Shown piece by piece: positions 21,701 to 28,720 of a stretch of DNA of 64,000 nt (positions within the stretch are counted from its first letter, which is position 1; each line of letters starts with the position of its first letter). A program made the position numbers and the translations under genes. Below the pieces are notes generated by a model that saw nothing but the letters and a program-made list of their open reading frames with translations, ran no database searches and was not told where the DNA came from. Origin of the DNA: Bradyrhizobium niftali (GTDB lineage Bacteria; Pseudomonadota; Alphaproteobacteria; Rhizobiales; Xanthobacteraceae); the NCBI RefSeq assembly GCF_004571025.1, contig NZ_SPQT01000026.1, positions 83,242-147,241 on the forward strand, given 5' to 3'.

Positions 21701-21915
21701 TTCTCGATGGGATCGGCGACCTGGGTCTGCATCTCCTGGGCGGTTGCGCCCGGCCAGATCACGGAGACGTTGACCACCTTCACCGTGAAGAACGGATCCT
21801 CGGCGCGGCCGAGCTTCTGATAGGAGAAGAAGCCGGCGACGCCGAGCACGAGCATCAGGAACAGGACCAGCGTCGGATGGCTGACGGCCCAGGCCGAAAG
21901 ATTGAAGCGCTTCAT
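18778..21915 (-). CDS. RND-family efflux pump, inner-membrane permease
   Basis: HAE1/AcrB-like proton-driven pump of 1045 aa. It shows the N-terminal membrane helix (ALSHPTLVLFLMLVLGVAGF-like), a large periplasmic loop, a central helix block with the conserved GALIIALGLLVDDAIIAVE segment near residue 400 that carries the proton-relay acidic residues, a second periplasmic loop, and a final helix block (GLIALAGMIMRNAVILVDQIE). It follows its adaptor gene with a 180-bp gap that contains a repeat. No outer-membrane TolC-type gene is present, so it presumably uses one encoded elsewhere. Substrates unknown. Confidence 0.92.
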   Translation of the reverse strand: MKRFNLSAWAVSHPTLVLFLMLVLGVAGFFSYQKLGRAEDPFFTVKVVNVSVIWPGATAQEMQTQVADPIEKKIQELPYFEKVQTYSKPAFTALQVTFRDSTPPKDVPYLFYLLRKKLVDVQGQLPSGILGPVVNDEFSDVDSILYMMTGDGADYAQLKKVSEGFRQRLLKVPGVTKVDVYGNQDERIFVEFSHAKLATLGITPQALFDSLAKQNNVTPAGTVETSSQRVPLRVTGALDGAKAVAETPVESNGRVFRLGDIATVTHGYVDPPSFVVRQEGKAAIGIGVVTAKGANILDLGKEVEKATAEFMKAVPQGIDVKLIADQPKVVEHAVGEFVHSFMEALVIVLFVSFLALGWRTGIVVALSVPLVLGIVFIVMNTMSLDLHRITLGALIIALGLLVDDAIIAVEMMVVKMEQGWDRMRAASFAWESTAFPMLTGTLVTAAGFLPIGFANSAVGEYAGSIFWIVAIALVASWFVAVIFTPYIGVMLLPNIKVHHNHDPHAVYETRMYRGLRAVVQWCVNHRITVVVATVGVFVASVVGFGHVQQQFFPLSERPELFLQLRLPEGTAFNVTEKAVKKAETLLKDDKDIETYTAYVGQGSPRFWLGLNPQLPNEAFAEVVIVAKGVEARERIKAKIENAAADGFLSEARVRVDRFNFGPPVGFPVQFRVIGPDANKVREIAYEVRDVMRQNKSVKDVQLDWNEQSPYLKLVVDQDRARAMGLTPQDVSQALAMLISGSQVTTVRDGIEKVGVVARAIPSERLDLGGVGDLTITSRNGVAVPLQQIAKIEYSHEEPIMWRRNRDMAITVRSDVVDGVQAPDVTNQITPKLKAIKDHLEPAYRIEPGGAFEESAKGNASIFILFPVMVMVMLTLLMIQLQSFSRLILVFLTAPLGIVGASLGLNVANAPFGFVALLGLIALAGMIMRNAVILVDQIETDVSHGLTRREAIVEATVRRARPVVLTALAAILAMIPLTRSAFWGPMAITIMGGLFVATFLTLLYLPGLYALWFRKSLDEAGTPEQPAAPQHGSDDPHAIPLAEAAE

Positions 21916-21973
21916 CGCTCTCTCCGAAAAGACGATCCAATTGCAAAAACGTCAGCCACTCTGTTCAACCCGT

Positions 21974-22035
21974 CGTCGCGAGGCAGCGAAGCAATCCAGG
22001 GGGCTGGGCAAGTTCTGGATCGCTTCGCCGCTTCA
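21974..22035. repeat. degenerate palindromic repeat inside the RND operon
   Basis: CGTCGCGAGGCAGCGAAGCAATCCAG pairs imperfectly with CTGGATCGCTTCGCCGC. It is related to the repeat at 17981-18060 and separates the adaptor stop from the pump start, so the transcript between them can fold into a hairpin. Confidence 0.55.
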
Positions 22036-22095
22036 GCCCCAGCATTTGCGCTTGGGCCGAAACTCACCTCACACGACGAAACTCGTAAAAGACGC

Positions 22096-23202
22096 CTAGA
22101 AAGACAGTGACGAGACGACCCGCACCCTCTGGCCCGGATCGAGCTTCTGCACGCCGAGGGCGACGATCTTGGCGCCCTCTTCGACACCGCTGGTGATGAC
22201 GACGTCGTTGCTCTCGTAGGACTTCACCACCACCGGCTTCAGCGTCACCGCGCCGTTGTCGTCGACGACGTAGAAGGAGGGCTTGCCGCCTTCGTTGAAC
22301 AGCGCCGACAGCGGCAGCCGCGCGACGCGCTCGGTGGCGGCGTCCGACAACGTCAGCGTCGCGGTCATGCCGAGCGAAACCTTGTCGTCGGCTTCGGGCA
22401 GCGAGAACTTTGCGAGATAGGTGCGCGTCGCGGTATCCGCGGTGGGCGCGATCTCGCGCAGCTTGGCCGTATATTTCTTGCCCGGCTCCGACCAAAGAGT
22501 GACGCTGGCGGCGCCCGACTTGGCACGTCCGACCAGCGTCTCAGGGATCGCGACGACCGCTTCCTTCTCGGCAAAGCGGGCGACACGGATCGAAGCCTGG
22601 CCTGCGGCAACCACCTGGCCGGGCTCGATCAGCGTCGCGGTGACAACGCCACGGGCGTCGGCGTTGAGCGTCGCGTAGGAAAGGGAATTCTTGGTCAGCT
22701 CGACCGAGCGCTCGGCCCGGTTCAACCGTGCGCGGGCCTCATCGGCGGCGGCGCGGCTCGAATCCATCTGCGCGTCCGTGGTCCAGCCCTTGGCCTTCAG
22801 ATCCTTGGCGCGCTGCTCGGCGGCGGCGGCCTGGGCCAGCACACCGGTCGCCGCGGTCTGCTCGGCCACGGACTGCTCGGCCTGGAGCTTCAGATCGACC
22901 TCATCGAGGGTGGCGAGCGGCTGGCCGATCTCGACGGTCTGGCCGACCTCCACGAGGCGCTTGGCGACCTTGCCGGCGACGCGGAAGCCGAGATCACTTT
23001 CGATCCGCGGCCGCACGGTGCCGACGAAGCTCCGCTCCGGGGTTTCGGCATCATAATGCGCAGCGGCGACCAGAACCGGCCGCGGCGGCTCGGCCTTCTC
23101 GGCGACGGTGTCATTGCACCCGGCAAGCGCCGCGGCCATCAGGGCCAGCGACACACCCGCCAAGAGCTTGGAATAGCTGGACAAAACCGACCGGACGAAC
23201 AT
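22096..23202 (-). CDS. RND efflux periplasmic adaptor lipoprotein
   Basis: Membrane-fusion protein of 368 aa. The lipobox LAGC puts the lipidated Cys at residue 29 after a hydrophobic signal. A barrel-sandwich/lipoyl half (GQTVEIGQPLATLDEVDLKLQ), a coiled-coil hairpin rich in Ala/Glu (about 95-170), the other half (LNADARGVVTATLIEPGQVVAAGQ) and beta-barrel and membrane-proximal domains follow. The start at 23202 has AGGAG 9 bases upstream. It should bridge the pump to an outer-membrane channel. Confidence 0.9.
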   Translation of the reverse strand: MFVRSVLSSYSKLLAGVSLALMAAALAGCNDTVAEKAEPPRPVLVAAAHYDAETPERSFVGTVRPRIESDLGFRVAGKVAKRLVEVGQTVEIGQPLATLDEVDLKLQAEQSVAEQTAATGVLAQAAAAEQRAKDLKAKGWTTDAQMDSSRAAADEARARLNRAERSVELTKNSLSYATLNADARGVVTATLIEPGQVVAAGQASIRVARFAEKEAVVAIPETLVGRAKSGAASVTLWSEPGKKYTAKLREIAPTADTATRTYLAKFSLPEADDKVSLGMTATLTLSDAATERVARLPLSALFNEGGKPSFYVVDDNGAVTLKPVVVKSYESNDVVITSGVEEGAKIVALGVQKLDPGQRVRVVSSLSF

Positions 23203-23257
23203 CGGAGGACACTCCTGCGACTGCAATGAGAGGAATGTCGACTAATCACTGATAAAA

Positions 23258-23275
23258 GTCAATAATCGTCAGTCA
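23258..23275 (-). promoter_or_regulatory. candidate TetR operator upstream of the RND adaptor gene
   Basis: GTCAATAATCGTCAGTCA lies 56-73 bases before the adaptor start and agrees at 15 of 18 positions with the site at the tetR start. A further TGA/TCA-rich stretch (ACTAATCACTGAT at 23241-23253) lies next to it and could be a second half-site. Confidence 0.45.
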
Positions 23276-23311
23276 TCAGGAAAGCGTGATCGTTAAGGGG
23301 TGGTAGCCCTC

Positions 23312-23431
23312 CGTCGCCCTGGCGAAGGCCAGGGCCCGTTACCCCTGAAGTCGGTTGTTGGGAGAAGCCGTCTCCCCGCGCGCCCCGAGAGGAGCCGCGG
23401 AGTATGGGCCCTGGCATCCGCCAGGGCGACG
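23312..23431. repeat. palindromic intergenic repeat, CGTCGCCCTGGCG family
   Basis: A 13-bp perfect inverted repeat (CGTCGCCCTGGCG at 23312-23324 and its complement at 23419-23431) surrounds GGCCAGGGCCCGTTACCCC- and GGGCCCTGGCA-type inner arms. It fills the gap between the RND promoter and the convergent end of the MFS gene. Confidence 0.65.
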
Positions 23432-23437
23432 TTGGCT

Positions 23438-24769
23438 CTACCGCCCCTGCCCGGCGAACTCGTGCTTGCTGTCGTGGCCGCCGACAAAAACCAAAATGCC
23501 GGCGAGCAGGGGCAGCACCGCGAGCACCAGCAGGCCGGTCGAGGTCTGGCCGGTGGCTTCCTTGACCCAGCCGATCAAATACGGCCCGCCGAAGCCGGCG
23601 AGGTTGCCGATCGAGTTGATCAGGGCGATGCCGCCGGCCGCGGCCGTGCCGGAGAGCCAGGCGGTCGGCAGGGTCCAGAACACACCAAAACAGCAGAACA
23701 CGCCGACCGCGGCCACCGTCAGCACCACCATCGTCAGGGTGGGATCGGTGAGATAGGAGGAGACGCCGAGCGCGACCGCGGTGAGCAGCAGCGGCGCGCC
23801 GACATGCATCACGCGCTCGCGCGTGGCATCGGAATGCCGCGCCCACAGGATCATCGCGATGGTGCCGAACAGATACGGGATTGCGGTGACGAAGCCGGTC
23901 TGGGCATTGGTGAGACCGAACGCCTTCACGATCTGCGGCAGCCAGAACTGCATGCCGTAGAGCGCGCCGACGAAGCCGAAATAGATCAGGCTGAGCGCGA
24001 TCACCTTCGGCGAGGACAGCGCTTCGCCGAGCGACAGATGCTTCACCGCCTGCTTGGCCGCGATTTCGGAATCGAGCTTCGCCTTGAGCCAGGCCTTCTG
24101 CTCGGCCGTGAGCCAATCCGCCTTCTCCGGCCTGTCGGTGAGATAGAACCAGGTGACGATGCCGAGCAGCACGGAAGGAATGCCCTCGATGATGAAGAGC
24201 CACTGCCAGCCCTTCAGGCCCATCGTGCCATCGAGCCCGAGCAGCAGGCCCGAAACCGGCGCCCCGATCACGGTCGAGACCGGGACGGCAATGGCGAAGG
24301 CCGCAAGGAAGCGGGCGCGATATTCGGCCGGATACCAATAGGTGAGGTAGAGGATGATGCCGGGGAAGAAGCCGGCTTCGGCGACGCCGAGCAGGAAGCG
24401 CAGGACGTAGAAGCTCGTCACACCGCTGACCATCGCCATCAGCGCCGAGATGATGCCCCACGTCACCATGATGCGGGCGATCCAGCGGCTGGCACCGAAC
24501 TTTTCCAGCGCCAGATTGCTCGGCACCTCGAAGATGAAATAGCCGATGAAGAAGATGCCGGCGCCCCAGGAGAAGATCAGCGGCGTGAACTTCAGCTCCG
24601 CATTCATGGTCAACGCGGCGAAGCCGAGATTGACGCGGTCGAGATAGGAGAAGAAGTAGGCCAGCACCAGGAACGGAATCAGGCGCCAGGAGATGGCGCG
24701 GATGGTCGAGGTCTCGACTTCCGTCTTGGCTGTGCCGGCGGAACCGGCAAAGGTCGTGGTCTGGCTCAT
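23438..24769 (-). CDS. MFS transporter, anion:cation symporter (ACS) type
   Basis: Twelve-helix major facilitator carrier of 443 aa. Helix 1 and loop FLVLAYFFSYLDRVNLGFAAL (about 30-52) is the usual ACS-family start, followed by the loop motif GWIRIMVTWGIISALMAMV-like region. Members carry tartrate, phthalate, hydroxyphenylacetate and related organic anions; the substrate cannot be read here. It stands alone, divergent from the DUF2809 gene. The start ATG at 24769 is the first in frame and fits the family. Confidence 0.87.
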   Translation of the reverse strand: MSQTTTFAGSAGTAKTEVETSTIRAISWRLIPFLVLAYFFSYLDRVNLGFAALTMNAELKFTPLIFSWGAGIFFIGYFIFEVPSNLALEKFGASRWIARIMVTWGIISALMAMVSGVTSFYVLRFLLGVAEAGFFPGIILYLTYWYPAEYRARFLAAFAIAVPVSTVIGAPVSGLLLGLDGTMGLKGWQWLFIIEGIPSVLLGIVTWFYLTDRPEKADWLTAEQKAWLKAKLDSEIAAKQAVKHLSLGEALSSPKVIALSLIYFGFVGALYGMQFWLPQIVKAFGLTNAQTGFVTAIPYLFGTIAMILWARHSDATRERVMHVGAPLLLTAVALGVSSYLTDPTLTMVVLTVAAVGVFCCFGVFWTLPTAWLSGTAAAGGIALINSIGNLAGFGGPYLIGWVKEATGQTSTGLLVLAVLPLLAGILVFVGGHDSKHEFAGQGR

Positions 24770-24837
24770 GGCTTCCCCCCAGGGTTGTTGCTTTTATGGG
24801 CTGATCCGGGGTTTTCAGCATCGCCGCGAAAGAGTCA

Positions 24838-25323
24838 ATGGAGCAAGCAATGCATGGGGCGCAGCCGGATAACCCCACTGCGCCGCTTCGGACATCCCTG
24901 GTTCGGGCCGGGCTGGCGCTTGTCGTGATCGCCTGCGGCCTCTCCCTGCGCTGGTACGGCTTTCCGCTCGGCCTTCCCGCCTTCGTCGTGAAGTACGGCG
25001 GCTCGCTGTTGTGGGCGACGATGGTGTTCCTGCTGGTCGGGGTCTTGCTGCCGAAGCTGTCGCGGATGCAGCTTGCGGCCATCGCGGTGCTGATCGCGGT
25101 CGTCGTGGAATTCTCCCGGCTGGTGCACGTGCCATGGCTCGATGCGTTCCGGCTGACCACGTCCGGCGCGCTGCTGCTGGGGCGCATCTTCTCGCTGTGG
25201 AATCTGGTCGCCGACCTCATCGGCATCGTCGTCGGCATCTGGCTCGACAGCCGCGTCGCGAGAAACCGGATCCCCCAGCCAAACACGCTCAATTCGCAAC
25301 AGGCCGCGTCGACCCGCGAATGA
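24838..25323 (+). CDS. DUF2809-family membrane protein
   Basis: Protein of 161 aa with about four hydrophobic segments (LVRAGLALVVIACGLSLRW, KYGGSLLWATMVFLLVGVLLP, LAAIAVLIAVVVEFSRLV, VADLIGIVVGIWLD). The motif ALLLGRIFSLWNLVADLIG near residue 115 is typical of DUF2809. Function unknown. Its last 35 bp overlap, on the opposite strand, the stop end of a broken LacI regulator, which suggests the 3' end was shaped by a deletion. Confidence 0.75.
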   Translation: MEQAMHGAQPDNPTAPLRTSLVRAGLALVVIACGLSLRWYGFPLGLPAFVVKYGGSLLWATMVFLLVGVLLPKLSRMQLAAIAVLIAVVVEFSRLVHVPWLDAFRLTTSGALLLGRIFSLWNLVADLIGIVVGIWLDSRVARNRIPQPNTLNSQQAASTRE

Positions 25324-25525
25324 TCAGCTCCGTCGGCACGGTGAGACCACGGCCGCGCTCGATCTCATCGCCGCGCATCCGCTCCAGCAGCATGGTCGCG
25401 GCATGGCGGCCCATCGCCGCCAGATCCCACGCAATCGCCGTGATGGGCGGCGTGTGCAATTCGGCGAGATCCGAATCGCTGCCGGCCACCACCGAAATCC
25501 CGTTCCCCACGAGACTCGCACGAAC
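25289..25525 (-). pseudogene. C-terminal remnant of a LacI-family regulator
   Basis: About 75 codons with the end of a LacI ligand domain: VVAGSDSDLAELHTPPIT-like, AIAWDLAAMGRHAATMLLERM and the closing VPTELIIRGSTRP, all family-typical. An in-frame stop at 25526-25528 blocks any extension and there is no helix-turn-helix in reach. A complete protein would be about 330-350 aa, so at least three quarters is lost. It lies tail-to-tail with the DUF2809 gene. Confidence 0.75.
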
Positions 25526-25560
25526 TCAGAGAGGGGCCCTGGACAGGGGAATGATGACGC

Positions 25561-26724
25561 TCACTCCGCCAATTGAAACCGCGCGAAGCGATCGAGCTCT
25601 TCCTCGATCACGCGCTTGAGCTCCTTGCGCCCCGCGGTCTTCCTCCCCTCCCCGACCCACGTCCATTTCTGCATCAAGAGCTTCCTGGCCTGCCGGTCGG
25701 TCTTGAGATCGAGCGCGGCGACGATCTCGTCACCGACCAGCACCGGCAGCGCGAAATAGCCGAGCTTGCGCTTGGCCTTCGGCACATAGGCCTCGAACAG
25801 ATGGTTGTAGCCGAAGATGAGGTTGGTGCGCTTGCGCTGGATGATCAGGGGATCGAACGGCGAAAGGATGTGGACGAGATCGGGCGATGGCCCCTCGCCG
25901 CCGGCCTCCAGCACCGCGGGCGCCGCCCAATGCTCCTGCTTGGCGCCATCGATCGCGACAGGGACGAGCTCGCCGCGACGCGCGCGCGCGGCGATCAGGC
26001 GCGCGACCGCCTTCTTGCTCGGCGCGTCGAGATGGCAGACCGAATCGAGACTCACCACGCCCTGCGACCGCAGCGCGCGATCGAGCAGATAGGCCGTGAT
26101 GTCCTTTGCCGATGCCGGTTTCGGCAGCTTGTCCCAGCCGAAATGACGCGTCATCAGCTCGTAGGTCTTGAGCATGCCCTGGCGCTCGCTGATGGTCACG
26201 GTGCCGGTGTAGAAGGCAAGCTGCAACGCGCGCTTCGAGGGTTTGCGGCTCTGCCACAGATGCTCCTTCTCGGTGAGCACGTCATCCTCGATGTCGCGGA
26301 TCGTCAGCGGCCCGGCGCGCACCAGCCGCATCACCTTGCGCGTATCGGCCGGCTTCACCGAGGCGAACCATCTGTGCCCTTCGCGCCGGTGCTCGCGCAT
26401 CGCCGGCAGGAAGAAGCGGAAATCGTTCGAGGGGATGTAGGACAGCGCATGGGTCCAGTATTCGAACACGCTTCTGTCGACGCTCTGGGCCTGGCGCAGA
26501 TCGGCGCGGCGGTAGGACGGAATGCGGCTGAACAGGATGTGGTGGTGACAGCGCTCGATGACGTTGATGGTGTCGATCTGCACATAGCCGAGATGAGCGG
26601 TCGCGTCCGCAACGGCCTGCGCACCTTCGCCGAACGGAGTGCGCTCATCCAGCCGCTGGGCGTGCAGCCAGATCTGCCGGGCCTGTGTGGTGGTGAGTGG
26701 GAGCGGTTTGGGCGCGCGTGACAT
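25561..26724 (-). CDS. YcaQ-type winged-helix DNA glycosylase
   Basis: HTH_42/YcaQ family protein of 387 aa, related to the E. coli interstrand-crosslink glycosylase. It has the N-terminal ARQIWLHAQRL helix, LGYVQIDTINVIERCHHHILFSRIP (about 42-66) and the family catalytic-region motif in the C-terminal half, FDPLIIQRKRTNLIFGYNHLFEAYVPKAKRKLGYFALPVL. Start chosen at ATG 26724. It is expected to remove crosslinked or alkylated bases. Single gene on the minus strand; no neighbouring repair genes. Confidence 0.82.
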   Translation of the reverse strand: MSRAPKPLPLTTTQARQIWLHAQRLDERTPFGEGAQAVADATAHLGYVQIDTINVIERCHHHILFSRIPSYRRADLRQAQSVDRSVFEYWTHALSYIPSNDFRFFLPAMREHRREGHRWFASVKPADTRKVMRLVRAGPLTIRDIEDDVLTEKEHLWQSRKPSKRALQLAFYTGTVTISERQGMLKTYELMTRHFGWDKLPKPASAKDITAYLLDRALRSQGVVSLDSVCHLDAPSKKAVARLIAARARRGELVPVAIDGAKQEHWAAPAVLEAGGEGPSPDLVHILSPFDPLIIQRKRTNLIFGYNHLFEAYVPKAKRKLGYFALPVLVGDEIVAALDLKTDRQARKLLMQKWTWVGEGRKTAGRKELKRVIEEELDRFARFQLAE

Positions 26725-26777
26725 TGCAGGACGCAATGTAGCGGGATTCGCGCCGGGAGAAAGAAGCGGACCAGGAA

Positions 26778-26820
26778 CAACAAAAGAAAATGCCGCGCTG
26801 CCATCTGCTGACAGCGCGGC
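26778..26820 (-). terminator. rho-independent terminator of the Met-rich peptide gene
   Basis: On the minus strand a GC stem, GCCGCGCTG (26812-26820 complement) pairing with CAGCGCGGC, has an 11-nt loop and is followed by ATTTTCTTTTGTTGTT. It begins about 20 bp after the stop at 26840. Confidence 0.75.
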
Positions 26821-26839
26821 CGTTTGACATGGCCGGCGC

Positions 26840-27094
26840 CTACTTCGCCGTCATGGCCTTCTGCGACTTCATGTAATGCATGCAGGCGCTCTTCATCTTG
26901 CCATTGCTCATGTCCGTGTTGGCCATGGCCATTTCCTTGTTCGACGCCATCTTGGCCGGGGTATCGGCCGTGCCACCCATCATGGCGGCGGACTTCATCA
27001 TGTTGTCCTTGGTGCACGCCATCATCGCGGCCGATGCGGGGGACAGGGAAAGAGTGAACGCGACAAAGGCTGCGGTGGTGAGCAAGATCTTCAT
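26840..27094 (-). CDS. small Met-rich secreted protein, 84 aa
   Basis: The start at 27094 follows GAGGAGATTTTTCCA. Residues 1-22 (KILLTTAAFVAFTLSLSPASA) are a clear signal peptide. The mature part of about 62 aa has 14 Met and two Cys, arranged in pairs such as AAMMAC, DNMMKS and AAMMGG, then single Met in short Lys/Ala/Asn contexts. I do not recognise the family. Met-rich periplasmic peptides can bind copper(I) or silver, but nothing nearby supports that role. A terminator follows directly, so it is monocistronic. Confidence 0.75.
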   Translation of the reverse strand: MKILLTTAAFVAFTLSLSPASAAMMACTKDNMMKSAAMMGGTADTPAKMASNKEMAMANTDMSNGKMKSACMHYMKSQKAMTAK

Positions 27095-27215
27095 TGGAAA
27101 AATCTCCTCGTAAAACGAAACCGGCGTCATGCCGGCCTTCGCAATTACGCATTCTCTCGCTCAGACGTTTCGCGGAGAAGACAATTTTCTTGCTGCGCTG
27201 CGAAGACGAAGGGCC

Positions 27216-27530
27216 TCAACGGCCGTCTTTCGGTGCTCTGGGCCGATCGCTGAGGCTGCCGGTGGCGATATCGGGCTCGCACGAGGCCTTGCCCCGCCCC
27301 TCCGCCTGGCAGCGATAGACGTTGCCGGTGAGGCGGTCGACAAGCCACATGTTCTCGTCGTTCGGCCCGTCGAGGCCGACATAGCGGGAGGTCATCCCCG
27401 TGATCAGGGTCGACAGCAGGATCGCCACTGCGATCATCGCCGCGCCGATATAGATGGGCATGGAGCTCAGGGACACAGTCCGATCCGGCGGGCCACTGCG
27501 GTGGGATTGATAATCACTCGGCCTCGGCAC
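27216..27530 (-). CDS. hypothetical single-span membrane protein, 104 aa
   Basis: One hydrophobic segment (MPIYIGAAMIAVAILLSTLITG, about residues 24-45) followed by a short periplasmic part with LDGPNDENMWLVDRLTGNVYRCQAEGRG. That WLVDRLTGNVYRC pattern occurs in small conserved rhizobial proteins of unknown role. The start could be GTG at 27530 or ATG at 27461; neither has a strong ribosome site. Confidence 0.6.
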   Translation of the reverse strand: MPRPSDYQSHRSGPPDRTVSLSSMPIYIGAAMIAVAILLSTLITGMTSRYVGLDGPNDENMWLVDRLTGNVYRCQAEGRGKASCEPDIATGSLSDRPRAPKDGR

Positions 27531-28017
27531 TGGATGGAACTCGGCTCCCCTTCGTCTGCGGTTGGTGGCGAAACTCTGCTAGGCGTGCATCTGGCCGATT
27601 TCTTGTTCGCGAGCGGGCCCTGCGGAGACGGCTTTGCGACCATCGGTGTGCAGAGGTTTCCGCAAGCGAACCAAGCCTCATGGGCAGCCCCCGCTCCGGC
27701 ACGAGGCTGGACTTTCGCCCGCCAAGTCCGGACCAAGCCCGGCCACACTTCACCAATGTGATCTGGATCACGCCAGGATTTCGGCGCCTCGAACCCGCTG
27801 GGAAGCCGACGGGACAATTGCTGTTCGCCTCGTCGCGCCTGTCCTCGGCACGGAGCACTGGCTGCTGCCCGTCTCACACCGGAATCGCCGTAAAACACGC
27901 CAGGATAACCACGGAAGCGGCTGCTTCCAATGTGACGAGGATCACATCAGGGCTTTTGAACCTGCCCTACGCTCGCAGCATCAAATCGCCATCAGGCGTA
28001 ACAGCGAGGATACGACA
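27531..28017. promoter_or_regulatory. 487-bp non-coding upstream region of the OmpA-like gene with two CRP-like boxes
   Basis: No gene is supported here. Two symmetrical sites are present: TGTGATCTGGATCACG at 27757-27772 and TGTGACGAGGATCACA at 27931-27946. Both match the CRP/FNR-superfamily pattern TGTGA-N6-TCACA; the second is an exact match. The nearer one ends 71 bp before the OmpA-like start codon, the further one 245 bp before it. Confidence 0.5.
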
Positions 28018-28659
28018 ATGACCTGTTTTGATAAGTTTTTTGGACTGAAGGCGATTACGCTCACGGCCGCGCTGTCGATGACGGCGGGCCTGGCACTGGC
28101 CGGCGACAACAACGTCTCTTCCGACAAGATCCTGGATGCGTTGAAGCCGAAGCCGGTGACCCGCGGTCTGTCCGCCGGTCCGCAGGCCGATCCGACAGTG
28201 CAGGCCAAGGAAGCGACGTTCCTGAACACCGTGCGCAACCGCTCGACCCGGTCGCTCTCGACCGGCGAGCGCGAGCAGATCGCCGAGCTTGCGGCGACCA
28301 AGCCGAAGATCGATCTGGAGATCCAGTTCGACTACAACTCGGCCGACATCGCCAAGACGTCGGTGCCGTCGGTGCAGGCGCTCGGCAAGGCGCTCTCCGA
28401 CCCGGCGCTGAAGGGCTCGACCTTCGTGGTCGCCGGACACACCGACGCGATCGGCGGCGAAGAGTACAATCAAGGGCTCTCCGAACGCCGGGCCGACACC
28501 ATCAAGAAGTACCTGGTGCAGAACTACGGCCTCAACGGCACCGATCTCGTCACCGTCGGCTACGGCAAGACCAAGCTGAAGGATACCGCCAACGGCGCCG
28601 ACCCGATCAACCGCCGCGTCCAGGTCGTCAATATGGACACCAAGACCGCGTCGAAATGA
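28018..28659 (+). CDS. OmpA-family peptidoglycan-associated protein
   Basis: Protein of 213 aa, start at 28018 after GAGGATACGACA. A signal peptide ends near residue 28 (AGLALA/GDN). The C-terminal OmpA domain (about 105-205) contains IQFDYNSADI, VVAGHTDAIGGEEYNQGLSERRA and the NRRVQV end, the residues that bind diaminopimelate. There is no lipobox and no eight-stranded N-terminal barrel, so it is probably a periplasmic or loosely envelope-bound protein. A hairpin follows the gene. Confidence 0.88.
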   Translation: MTCFDKFFGLKAITLTAALSMTAGLALAGDNNVSSDKILDALKPKPVTRGLSAGPQADPTVQAKEATFLNTVRNRSTRSLSTGEREQIAELAATKPKIDLEIQFDYNSADIAKTSVPSVQALGKALSDPALKGSTFVVAGHTDAIGGEEYNQGLSERRADTIKKYLVQNYGLNGTDLVTVGYGKTKLKDTANGADPINRRVQVVNMDTKTASK

Positions 28660-28685
28660 TTTTCGGTTAATCGCCACACGAAACA

Positions 28686-28720
28686 CGCCGCCTGCCATGA
28701 TGGTGCAGGCGGCGATTTCA
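28686..28720. terminator. stem-loop between convergent ompA-like and PMT genes
   Basis: CGCCGCCTGC (28686-28695) pairs perfectly with GCAGGCGGCG (28705-28714) with a 9-nt loop, then ATTTCAT. The T run is weak, but the place between convergent genes fits a bidirectional terminator. Confidence 0.55.

Noticed and set aside
18709..22110. Long plus-strand open frame of about 1130 codons
   Set aside because: It lies exactly opposite the RND pump and TetR genes and is rich in His/Arg/Asp without domains; it is the GC-driven shadow of the real genes.
27467..27898. Minus-strand frames in the OmpA upstream region
   Set aside because: Two competing frames without ribosome sites or protein-like patterns; the CRP-like boxes lie within them.
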